24,064 nt of DNA, from NCBI GenBank assembly GCA_036507955.1, contig DATCIH010000016.1, positions 1 through 24,064 on the forward strand, read 5' to 3'. Every line of letters begins with the position of its first letter. Position 1 is the stretch's first letter. The translations under genes and the position numbers were made by a program. Of the stretch, positions 8,129-15,416 are shown piece by piece. Source of the stretch: DATCIH01 sp036507955 (GTDB taxonomy: Bacteria; Bacillota; Clostridia; Clostridiales; Clostridiaceae). Below the pieces are notes generated by a model. It saw only the letters and a program-made list of their open reading frames with translations. It ran no database searches and was not told the origin of the DNA.

Positions 8129-10438
8129 CTACAACATTTTTTTATTTCTATACTCGCCAGGAGTTATCCCTTCATATTTCTTAAAGAATCTTGTGAAACT
8201 CTGATCATTATTATAGCCAAGATTTGTTGCTATATTTTTAATGCTCAATTTCGTTTTTATTAACAATTCCTTTGCTTCTTTAACTCTTATATTATTTATA
8301 TAATCAATAATACTTTCTCCAACTTCATCCATGAATATTTTTCTTACATGAGAATAACTTAATCCAATGGACTCTGAGATATCTTTTATACCTATATCCT
8401 TTTGATAATTATTAGTAATATACTCAATAATACTATCTAGTTTTTCCCTATTAGAATATATTGTATTATTATGGAATTCTATTATTTGTGAATAAATGTC
8501 TGACAACCAACATCTTATTTCTTGTATAGTCTCCTTTGCAGAGAGTTCATAATATATATTGAATTTGGCACCAAAGATATCATATATATTTAAATGTTGT
8601 TCTAGAAGATACTTAACAATAGTGTTTCCAACTAGTTGTGTAAATATTTGTATAATATTTTCACTCGATAAGCTGCACTTATGAACCAAATCATCAACTA
8701 ATTCATCTAATGTCAACTCTAGACATTCTTTAGACTGTGATTGTAGAGAATTCAATAGATATTCTTCTATTTTAAAAGGGTAATAATAATTGAAACTAGT
8801 AAAAAATTCATTCCATAATATAACATTATTACTACCTAATTTCAATTTTTGCTTTAAGGCCGTCTGTGCTTCAAAGTATGAATCTTGAATTTCTGCTACT
8901 CCACAGTGGCACATACCTATACCAATAGTAATGCTATTTTCAAGTACCTTAGCTATCTCTTCTTTTACCTTTATGAAGCTTTGCTCAAGTATTTGCTGAA
9001 CATTATCACATTTATCAGTATTAACTATAAGCACTGTCTCTCCCTTGCTTAAATTTAGGCTTTCACAAAGAAAATTTACCTCTATAACTTCACTTGATAC
9101 CTGTGATATAAGATTTTTCATGTAATACTTCTCTTCACGATATAATTTGGTAAACTCATTATATTTATCAATTGATATTACAGCACAGATATAATAATTA
9201 TATATAAATCTTTCATTAGCTATACTTATATCCATTTCACCGGATATATCGCCATTTAATAAATTTTTTAAGCAATTATCTTTAATATCTATTTTATTTT
9301 TTTCTAGTATATCGAAAAGTGCCTTATCTTTCTTAATTAGCGTGTTAAATGCTCTATGAAGTATAGACATTTCGTCCCCATCACCTATGATATCAATACC
9401 TTTTGTTGTCTTAATATCATTAATAAGTTTCTCTAAAGGACTGGATATTCTTTTAGATATAAAAAAAGAAATTAATATTCCAATTACCATAATAAATAAT
9501 GACATGTAAACAGTAGTTATTCTAATTGAGCTTACTTTATTTGACAGAGAAGTAATGGGAAATACTCCAATAAATATCCAATTATTAAAATTAGATTTTA
9601 AAAATGATACAATAGACTTATTTCCATCTATAGTTGTTGTAAGATATCCCTGTGAAGACTTATTATTTAAAATCTTTGACATATAATCATCTTTTGATAA
9701 ATTCTTAGCCAATAGTTTCGTATTAGAATTAGTAATAATGTCCCCATTATTATTTGTGATAAATATATAGCCCTCTGTATTAGCATTGCTGCCATTTATA
9801 ATATTATTTACTGCATCTTCTTTTATGTTTACCACAAGTGCACCATTTAAGTTAGTTGTGTATGGAGTTAATGGATAAATATATGTCATAACATAATTCA
9901 TTGAAAAGTTCGTTTTATCATTTTTAGAATCATTACTTGGAATCCTTGTTGTAAGCATGGATAAAGGAACTTTCTTGTTTTTGTAGTCATCATAATACTT
10001 TATCCACCCTGTATCCCCTAGTAAGTCTTTTTTAACTAGATCATTATTAGAAGTGAAGGTGTAATCAAAATCATCAAGATACAGGTATACGGAATCATAT
10101 TTATCATTTACTCTTACAAGTTCTGATAAAATATCTAATACATGTAAAACCCTAACTATATTATTTCCATTTGTTATGTCAATTTCTCCATGGAAATTAT
10201 TTAGTTCATTAATTGTAGTATCAACTGAAAGCCTTACTGCCTCTTTAAACACACTATCTTCTAACTGCACTAATGTGTTCTCAGCTACTTTAAGCTTACC
10301 AATGCTGTTATTACTAATTTCCATTTCAGAATTCTTTAAAACCTCATAGTTAGATATGGTATTAATTATTATTACCGGCAAAATCAATAGAAGCGTTAGG
10401 CAAATAAAAAGTTTTTTAAAAAATGAGTTTGCTTTCAT
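8129..10438 (-). CDS. Membrane-anchored AraC/YesN-type transcriptional regulator
   Basis: A 769-residue one-component regulator. The start is ATG 10438, with GGAGG 5 nt upstream; a TTG 12 nt earlier sits on the ribosome site itself. Order of parts: membrane segment at about 8-28, an extracytoplasmic sensor at about 30-300 resembling a double-Cache module (DSVYLYLDDFDYTF, GYIFITNNNGDIITNSN), a second membrane segment at about 307-328, a short HAMP-like linker (SKRISSPLEKL), a long cytoplasmic middle with GIGMCHCGVAEIQDSYFEAQTAL-like signature of YesN proteins, and a C-terminal AraC double helix-turn-helix at about 665-769 (DISESIGLSYSHVRKIFMDE; IATNLGYNNDQSFTRFFKKY). It would sense an extracellular sugar or a ligand-loaded binding protein and act on DNA from the membrane. 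Its position next to the importer promoter makes that operon the likely target. Confidence 0.9.
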   Translation of the reverse strand: MKANSFFKKLFICLTLLLILPVIIINTISNYEVLKNSEMEISNNSIGKLKVAENTLVQLEDSVFKEAVRLSVDTTINELNNFHGEIDITNGNNIVRVLHVLDILSELVRVNDKYDSVYLYLDDFDYTFTSNNDLVKKDLLGDTGWIKYYDDYKNKKVPLSMLTTRIPSNDSKNDKTNFSMNYVMTYIYPLTPYTTNLNGALVVNIKEDAVNNIINGSNANTEGYIFITNNNGDIITNSNTKLLAKNLSKDDYMSKILNNKSSQGYLTTTIDGNKSIVSFLKSNFNNWIFIGVFPITSLSNKVSSIRITTVYMSLFIMVIGILISFFISKRISSPLEKLINDIKTTKGIDIIGDGDEMSILHRAFNTLIKKDKALFDILEKNKIDIKDNCLKNLLNGDISGEMDISIANERFIYNYYICAVISIDKYNEFTKLYREEKYYMKNLISQVSSEVIEVNFLCESLNLSKGETVLIVNTDKCDNVQQILEQSFIKVKEEIAKVLENSITIGIGMCHCGVAEIQDSYFEAQTALKQKLKLGSNNVILWNEFFTSFNYYYPFKIEEYLLNSLQSQSKECLELTLDELVDDLVHKCSLSSENIIQIFTQLVGNTIVKYLLEQHLNIYDIFGAKFNIYYELSAKETIQEIRCWLSDIYSQIIEFHNNTIYSNREKLDSIIEYITNNYQKDIGIKDISESIGLSYSHVRKIFMDEVGESIIDYINNIRVKEAKELLIKTKLSIKNIATNLGYNNDQSFTRFFKKYEGITPGEYRNKKML

Positions 10439-10737
10439 AAAATCCTCCAACCATATTTTATAATTTTAATACCTCTTATGCTGATACAGTAATCGATTTC
10501 TTTTTTATCATAAAGGATTGTTATTATACACGTGAATAATCAATTAAACATTTAGCGAATGTCCTCTTCTTAATTACTAGTAAATTTTTTTATCTATATT
10601 ATATCATACAAAGAAGTAAACCGACATGAACTATATAGCTAAATTTGTAGTATATAAATATATCTTATTTTTTAATTTTGTTATAAAACATGTTTAGAGG
10701 TAAATTAAATACGCAGCATTTCCAATTATTTTGATAC
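10439..10737. other. Leader and promoter region of the AraC/YesN-type regulator
   Basis: The minus strand has an extended -10, TGATATAAT, at 10606-10598, giving a leader of roughly 150 nt before the regulator's ATG. No strong -35 accompanies it. A second AT-rich TATAAT lies nearer the gene (about 10526) without a good -35. No open frame with a ribosome site and no recognisable structured RNA is visible. Confidence 0.45.
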
Positions 10738-10769
10738 AGAAAAACATCACATCTCATAAGAGTGTGATG
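10738..10769 (-). terminator. Intrinsic terminator after the epimerase/Gfo-Idh-MocA remnant operon
   Basis: On the minus strand the arm CATCACA (10769-10763) pairs with TGTGATG (10751-10745). An inner three-pair extension (TCT/AGA, one bulged base) closes a small loop, followed by TTTTT (10744-10740). It lies about 160 nt beyond the remnant's stop. Confidence 0.7.
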
Positions 10770-10931
10770 CCTAAATTATAGCATTGAGACCTGAAATATA
10801 GAGAGACTTCTTTCAACAAGAGTTGCACTTCTCTTTCCGATACGATTTAACAATGTTTAATGAAACTATATGTTAGAATACTATACTAATTTACTAGAGT
10901 AGTCTTTTTATTTTAAACTTTGTTTTATTAT

Positions 10932-11476
10932 TTAATCGAAAATTCTTTCTTCGCTTATTCCCATATTTAGAGGTTTGGGTTTTTCACAGGTACTTTTTAT
11001 TTTATAATGTTTTTCTTCATTGGAAGCATCATAAAATCCCTGCATGATATCCAATACGTGATATGCCAATTCACCATTTGCCCTATTAACACATCCGTGT
11101 AAAATTCAGGATCCGGATGCCAGCCTTCATGACCATGATTCATCATGAAAGCAGTTGCAGCAATAGGCTCCCCTATCCTTTTACCTGCTTCAATTGCAGC
11201 TATGCAGACTTCTGCATGTACTCTAGGAATCGTAAGATTTAATACGATTTTTATCTCAGGATCGGACAATAACTCATTAATAGGACATGCTTTCTGAATC
11301 CCAAATTCGGCAGCTCTTGCTCTTGCCTTATCCATATTAATATCCGTACAGGCAACTACTTCTACTGCTTGAAAATCATTTTTAAGATTTTTAAGGTAAA
11401 TTCCACTTATAGTGCCACAACCAATTACACCAACTTTAATCCTCTCCAAAATATTAATACACCCCAATTTTTTCAT
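10932..11476 (-). pseudogene. Gfo/Idh/MocA oxidoreductase, two internal deletions
   Basis: The N-terminal Rossmann half is intact: IKVGVIGCGTISGIYLKN, then CTDINMDKARARAAEFGI and IPRVHAEVCIAAIEAGK. At about 11178 the protein jumps from EAGK straight to IGEPIAATAFMMNHGHEGWH, losing the EKP motif and roughly 55 residues, in frame. At about 11095, just after PDPEFY, a second deletion removes nearly all of the C-terminal domain and shifts the frame. The original C-terminus is readable in another frame as ANGELAYHVLDIMQGFYDA, ending SEERIFD at the stop 10932-10934. Family members are about 350-390 residues; only about 180 codons remain. The cofactor-binding Lys and catalytic His are gone, so it cannot be an active dehydrogenase. 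It follows the epimerase gene by 31 nt. The start is uncertain (ATG 11476 or a TTG near 11449). Confidence 0.88.
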
Positions 11477-11507
11477 ATTTCAATTCATCACAGTGAAGTA
11501 CTTAATA

Positions 11508-12353
11508 TTATTTTACATAGTCTCGCCAGCAGTGTACAGGTTTCCACTTCAAAAGTCTTTTGGCTTTATCATTACTTATTAAGGTTTCAAATCCATTTAG
11601 TGATGTTTTAAATTCTTTCACCTCTGGAAAAATAGCTTTCATTAGATCTCTGCTTTTAATATTCATTGCATTTTCATTTGCAACAATGTTTATATTAACT
11701 GCCCCAAGATCTTCTGCCTCTACTGCTAAACGGCAGGCATTCCCTATATCACGGGCATCGATATAATTCCAAAGATTCCTTATTTTCTTTTTGGGATCAT
11801 TAATAATATCATGAAAATCAGCATACATTTCAGGGGTAATGACATTACCAAGTCTCATTGAAACTACTTGCATACCAGTTCTTCGATTAAATGCAGCAGC
11901 CATTTCTTCTCCTACAACCTTTGAAAGTCCGTAGCTATCCTCCGGAAGCTGTGGATGTTCCTCATCTACTGGAACATATAGCGGTGGGAAAGAATTACCT
12001 GCAAAACAAAAGCCATATGAAGATTCACTTGATGCAATTACTACCTTTTTAATTCCTAAGACTGACGCAGCTTCAAGTATATTGTAAGTACACATAACAT
12101 TGTTTTCAAATACTACTTCATTCGGATACGAAAACGCATTAGGAATGGCAGCTAAATGTACCACCGCATCTGCACCTGATAATACACCATATACCTCACC
12201 TAAATTTCTCAAATTTACAATTACTGTCTTGCACAAATTCTCTTGAGGTAGCTTTGCATCTGCGTTTACTATTTCATATCCTTGCTCTATAAACTCTTTA
12301 ACTACCCATTTACCCAGTTTCCCGCTTCCACCAGTAACAACTATCTTTTTCAA
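11508..12353 (-). CDS. NAD-dependent epimerase/dehydratase (extended SDR)
   Basis: A 281-residue extended short-chain dehydrogenase. The nucleotide-binding motif is TGGSGKLGKW (7-16), followed by DAVVHLAAIPN (62-72). The catalytic pair is Tyr141 and Lys145 in SYGLSK, with Ser108-Ser111 in ASSESSYG upstream. The usual C-terminal substrate part follows (MRLGNVITP, NYIDARDIGNACRLAVE). The start is TTG 12353, with AGGAGG 6 nt upstream; no ATG is well placed. Such proteins commonly work on free sugars, sugar acids (uronate dehydrogenase type) or nucleotide sugars. Length and the ANSFSYP-like loop are nearest to uronate or aldose dehydrogenase-like members, but I would not assign a substrate. It is separated from the VOC genes by a terminator and precedes a dead Gfo/Idh/MocA gene. 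Confidence 0.85.
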   Translation of the reverse strand: MKKIVVTGGSGKLGKWVVKEFIEQGYEIVNADAKLPQENLCKTVIVNLRNLGEVYGVLSGADAVVHLAAIPNAFSYPNEVVFENNVMCTYNILEAASVLGIKKVVIASSESSYGFCFAGNSFPPLYVPVDEEHPQLPEDSYGLSKVVGEEMAAAFNRRTGMQVVSMRLGNVITPEMYADFHDIINDPKKKIRNLWNYIDARDIGNACRLAVEAEDLGAVNINIVANENAMNIKSRDLMKAIFPEVKEFKTSLNGFETLISNDKAKRLLKWKPVHCWRDYVK

Positions 12354-12402
12354 AAAATACCTCCTATAATACCCATATTTAGTTAATTTATCAAGTTCTG
12401 AA

Positions 12403-12415
12403 TTAAGCGCTTTAA
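12403..12415. promoter_or_regulatory. Near-palindromic AAGCGCTT site upstream of the epimerase
   Basis: TTAAGCGCTTTAA, a dyad around GCGC with one extra T, lies 50 nt upstream of the epimerase start and just after the VOC terminator. LacI-type operators have a CG centre of this kind, but it matches the cre consensus poorly. It is weak evidence for an operator. Confidence 0.25.
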
Positions 12416-12424
12416 GTCTACATT

Positions 12425-12467
12425 AAAAAGAATAACCAACCTATTAATTAGATTAGTTATTCTTTTA
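12425..12467 (-). terminator. Terminator after the tandem VOC genes
   Basis: An 11-bp perfect stem, AAAAGAATAAC (12426-12436) with GTTATTCTTTT (12456-12466), encloses a 19-nt loop that extends the pairing. On the minus strand the 3' arm ends in a run of T. It starts 24 nt after the VOC stop and ends that operon. Confidence 0.75.
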
Positions 12468-12490
12468 TTAAACTTACATAATTTATGAAA

Positions 12491-12898
12491 TTAACTTAAA
12501 GCCTGAGGTGAATTTGGATCCATCTGCATAAATTCAATTCTATTACCATCAGGATCTTTAGTCCAACATTGAAAATTCAAATCTTTACCCTGACTTGGTT
12601 TTGCATCTAATACGATACCATTTTTTTCAAGTCTATCAGCAATTTCGTAAATATCATCAACTTCATAACAAGTATGATCTGAACCTATTCTTTTATGTGT
12701 AAATGTATTTGCTTTAATACCACCATAAAATAACTCTAAAAATTGCCTGTCCGCTATTTTTAAGTATATTAACCATGGATTATTTTGTTTATCATTTAAT
12801 TCGTAGAATTGTCTAAATCCTAAAATATCAATATAGAAATGTAAAGTTTTTTTCATATCTTTTGTAACAAAAGCTGTATGTGATATACCCTTAATCAT
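12491..12898 (-). CDS. VOC-superfamily (glyoxalase/dioxygenase-like) protein
   Basis: A 135-residue single-copy VOC fold of two beta-alpha-beta-beta-beta modules. The family's metal positions are present: His7 (ISHTAF), Glu55 (FLELF), His75 (DHTCYEVDD) and Glu122 (RIEFMQ). The second module ends with the typical DPDGNRIEF. It aligns without gaps to the preceding VOC protein, with about half the residues identical by eye, so the two arose by tandem duplication. CGGAGG lies 6 nt before the ATG, and 50 nt separate the two genes. In sugar loci such proteins may isomerise, epimerise or lyse keto intermediates; glyoxalase I activity is not indicated by context. Confidence 0.88.
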   Translation of the reverse strand: MIKGISHTAFVTKDMKKTLHFYIDILGFRQFYELNDKQNNPWLIYLKIADRQFLELFYGGIKANTFTHKRIGSDHTCYEVDDIYEIADRLEKNGIVLDAKPSQGKDLNFQCWTKDPDGNRIEFMQMDPNSPQALS

Positions 12899-12948
12899 AA
12901 TATTCCTCCGTTTTATATATATTTATTAAATACTATATTATTATCGAA

Positions 12949-13356
12949 TTAAAATTTAAGATGTGGTGACTCTGGATTTAATTGAACAAATTCTACGCCG
13001 TTACCATCTGGATCTGTCACCCAGCAGTTATCATTTGAATCTAGTCCAGGTCCTGGCTGACTATCTAATTTATATCCAGCTGCTTCAATTTTTTTACCTA
13101 ATTCATATATATCATCTACCTCAAAACAGAAATGGTGATAACCGATAATATCAGATTTTACTTCACTTTCTTCTGTGCCGCCGTAGAATAGCTCTAAAAA
13201 CTGTGTATCAGAAACCTTTAAATAAATAATCCACGGATTACCTTGATCATCCTTTAAATCGAAAGCCCTTTTTAATCCAACTACATCGCAATAAAAATGT
13301 AATGATCTTTCCATATCCTTAACCTTGAATGCATTATGTGCTACACCTTTAATCAT
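12949..13356 (-). CDS. VOC-superfamily (glyoxalase/dioxygenase-like) protein
   Basis: A 135-residue paralogue of the next gene, with identical length and layout. Likely metal ligands are His7 (VAHNAF), Glu55 (FLELF), His75 (HHFCFEVDD) and Glu122 (GVEFVQ). DPDGNGVEF closes the second module. Conserved features shared with the neighbour include NPWxIYLK, LELFYGG and EVDDIYE, a shared core that probably forms the same pocket; they differ most at residues 61-74, next to the metal site. The start has a GAGGTATTA-type ribosome site. It sits between a ruined Gfo/Idh/MocA gene and its paralogue in the TIM-barrel operon. Two VOC subunits of this kind may also form a heterodimer. Confidence 0.88.
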   Translation of the reverse strand: MIKGVAHNAFKVKDMERSLHFYCDVVGLKRAFDLKDDQGNPWIIYLKVSDTQFLELFYGGTEESEVKSDIIGYHHFCFEVDDIYELGKKIEAAGYKLDSQPGPGLDSNDNCWVTDPDGNGVEFVQLNPESPHLKF

Positions 13357-13384
13357 AATTAATACCTCACTTAATAAAATTTAT

Positions 13385-13854
13385 TTATATAATTTTTACT
13401 ACCTGTCCAGTTCTTGAGGACTCTAAACATGCACAAATTATTTTAAGATCAGTGAGTCCTTCTTCACCTGAAATATCAGGTGTAATATTATTTTTAATAC
13501 AGTTAATGAAAGCATTGATTATACCAGAATTAGATTGTTTTTCATTTGTTTGAATTGCTCCAACTTTGAAAAAGACCTCATCTCCATTCTTTTTATAAAT
13601 AGCTATATCATAATTAGGATTATCGTATATCTTGATAATTCCATTTTTACAATAGACTTCTGTTGAATTTTCTTCGATTCCATAGTTTGTCCAACTTACA
13701 TTGATGCCGCCTATAACTCCCTTATTTGTTTTTAATATACATAAGCATTATCTTCATAAAATCCTATTATATTACAATCTTGGTTTTCTTTATATTCTGG
13801 AGCATGCCTTAATTTTGTAATGGACCCACATCCAATAATCCCAACATTAATCAT
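13385..13854 (-). pseudogene. Gfo/Idh/MocA oxidoreductase, large internal deletion
   Basis: The gene keeps a good ribosome site (AAGGGAGGG) and start (ATG 13854) and the first 36 codons: MINVGIIGCGSITKLRHAPE, then NIIGFYEDN. It then meets a stop near 13735. The remaining 115 or so codons are the family's C-terminal domain in another frame: KGVIGGINVSW, STEVYCKNGIIKIYDN, IINAFINCIKNN, then ISGEEGLTDLKIICACLESS and a stop at 13385-13387. About 170 residues, with the EKP motif and the active-site His, are missing, so the deletion runs from just after the first Rossmann strands to the substrate-domain sheet. The rest of the operon around it looks intact. This is the second dead dehydrogenase of the locus. 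Confidence 0.9.
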
Positions 13855-13889
13855 TTGATACCCTCCCTTTTGAATCTAAAGCATAGGAC

Positions 13890-14720
13890 TTACTTCAAAC
13901 TATATTTCTTAATATAGTTTGTCATGTTTTCTGCAGCCAAGGTATAATCCTCCTCACAGGAAAGATGTTCTAACATAAGTGGAATTTCCGGGTTAACTCT
14001 ACTTACTTCATTTATGAAAGAGGAATAATCTAAACTGCCTTTTCCAATAATTACTTCGCTTAAGTGTACAGTTAAATCTCCAGCCAAGGATATATCTTTA
14101 ACATGGCAACTTTTAATATATGGCCCAAGTCTTTGAAAACAATCTTTAATAATGTCTCCGTTGCAATAATACTTTTGTGGACTTGATATTATATTCACAG
14201 GATCTAAATGGACTGCAAAATGTTCTCTATCTATTGCCTTAATTAATTCAAGGTAAGAATCTGTAGAATCAGGATACATCCATGGCATTAGTTCTAATGC
14301 ATAAAATGTTTTCTTGGGCTTTACTGAATCTATAATATCTCTTACAACATCCACAATCATTTCAAAAGTTTCTCTTGTCAAATTATCAGGATGTGGTCCA
14401 TCCCAAAGTTCACCTCTGGAACCAGATATATTTACACAACATAAAGCTCCGACCTTGTCTGCTAAATACAATTGTTCTTTACAGTATGAAGTAGCCTTTT
14501 TTCTTGTCGTTTCTTCTGAACTTAGAGGATTACTCCATGCACCAACTTCAGAAATAATTATATTATTTAGTTTTGCAGCATCTACATAGCTTTTAATTAC
14601 AGCATCTGACTGCTTGCTATCTACAGGGCAATATGCTGCATTGTACATAAGCCTTTTTAGTTCACTAATCCACTCAGCCGGATTACTAAATTTACTTAGC
14701 ACTGGTCCACCAAATCTCAT
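13890..14720 (-). CDS. Sugar-phosphate isomerase/epimerase-like TIM-barrel protein
   Basis: A 276-residue AP-endonuclease-2-type TIM barrel. I use ATG 14718-14720, preceded by AAGGAGG at 8 nt; an in-frame GTG at 14729 lies inside that ribosome site. The metal quartet of this superfamily is visible: Glu143 (ALELMPW), Asp173 (HLDPVN), His206 (SCHVKD) and Glu251 (LEHLS). Glu58 (SEVGAW) is a likely further active-site residue, and Asp209 follows the His. Relatives epimerise or isomerise keto-sugars and inosose, and in some glycoside-degrading systems carry out beta-elimination on 3-keto-glycosides next to a Gfo/Idh/MocA oxidase. It is first in a block with a broken dehydrogenase and two VOC proteins. 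The exact reaction cannot be decided from the sequence. Confidence 0.85.
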   Translation of the reverse strand: MRFGGPVLSKFSNPAEWISELKRLMYNAAYCPVDSKQSDAVIKSYVDAAKLNNIIISEVGAWSNPLSSEETTRKKATSYCKEQLYLADKVGALCCVNISGSRGELWDGPHPDNLTRETFEMIVDVVRDIIDSVKPKKTFYALELMPWMYPDSTDSYLELIKAIDREHFAVHLDPVNIISSPQKYYCNGDIIKDCFQRLGPYIKSCHVKDISLAGDLTVHLSEVIIGKGSLDYSSFINEVSRVNPEIPLMLEHLSCEEDYTLAAENMTNYIKKYSLK

Positions 14721-14752
14721 TTTTAACACCTCCTTAATTATAATTAATATTT

Positions 14753-14776
14753 AAATAGGCATTTCATTGCCTATTT
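14753..14776 (-). terminator. Hairpin overlapping the stop of the frameshifted gene
   Basis: AAATAGGCA (14753-14761) and TGCCTATTT (14768-14776) form a perfect 9-bp stem with a 6-nt loop. The stop codon of the upstream frameshifted gene (14764-14766) falls in the loop. Only scattered T residues follow on the minus strand, so termination may be leaky and could allow read-through into the TIM-barrel gene. Confidence 0.5.
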
Positions 14777-15185
14777 AATCGATATAAATAGAATGGTCCC
14801 TTAGGCATTTTTATAATTGTAAGGTTAACTTTATTACCTCCATCCTCTATTCCGTAGGTAACATAGCCGGTTTGATATATAACCACTACCACATCCCCTA
14901 TTAAAGCAGTTCCTCCAGGCAGGCTATTACTGGCAATTGTTTCACTTACAGGAAGACTTGAGGTATTGTCGTAGCTTACTAATATAGAAGAAGCTGAAGA
15001 GCCATAGAAGTACCTATATTGGCCTTAACCTGAGTCAAGGCAGATGCTACTGCATTAGTGTCTGTTGTATGATTTGCTATATAGGTGAGTATGGTGTTTA
15101 CATCCTTTCCAGACATATTTTCCAAAAAAGACTTAACCAAATAAACATTAGTTCCTACAGAATTATTTTTCATTTGTTTTCTCAC
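14764..15185 (-). pseudogene. Small protein of unknown function, single-base frameshift
   Basis: The first 57 or so codons read MRKQMKNNSVGTNVYLVKSF and on to NAVASALTQVKANIG. Near 15008-15015 the frame must move by one base, after which a clean C-terminus of about 83 residues follows: YFYGSSASSILVSYDN, GGTALIGDVVVVIYQTGYVT, then KMPKGPFYLYRLNRQ and a stop at 14764-14766. The total length (422 nt) is one base short of 141 codons, consistent with a single-base deletion or a sequencing error. The unshifted frame stops at 14979 and would give only 68 residues. I do not recognise the family. There is no signal peptide or membrane segment; the C-terminal part is beta-rich. The start (GTG 15185 or ATG 15173) lacks a strong ribosome site. 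Confidence 0.65.
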
Positions 15186-15360
15186 TGTAGCAAAATGTAA
15201 AGCCTTTTTCCTTCTTCAAGGAACTCACCATCCTAATAAACGTCATTATCAACATTTTAATACACATTGTTATAATATGCACTAAAAATTTAAAAGGTAG
15301 CTCATACCTTCTTTTATCGTATTATATACAAATATGGAATTTTTTCTACTGTGAATTATA

Positions 15361-15388
15361 TTGTAATGCTAACCCTTAATGCTATAAT
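15361..15388 (+). promoter_or_regulatory. Promoter of the L,D-transpeptidase gene
   Basis: -35 TTGTAA (15361-15366), 16-nt spacer, -10 TATAAT (15383-15388). Transcription would start near 15395, leaving a leader of about 22 nt that contains the TAGGAG ribosome site. Confidence 0.65.
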
Positions 15389-15416
15389 AATAGCAAATAC
15401 AACTTAGGAGCGATTT

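Noticed and set aside
12362..12397. Promoter TTGATA-17-TATTAT before the epimerase
   Set aside because: The -10 would touch the ribosome site, so transcription would start downstream of it and remove AGGAGG from the message.
12963..13148. Plus-strand open frame opposite a VOC gene, and similar frames at 14314-14589, 18268-18528 and 22300-22506
   Set aside because: They lie wholly inside well-supported minus-strand genes, lack ribosome sites and give low-complexity or hydrophobic products typical of antisense reading.
15289..15316. AAGGTA/TACCTT hairpin with T-rich tail upstream of the L,D-transpeptidase
   Set aside because: The stem is short and no plus-strand gene ends before it; probably chance.
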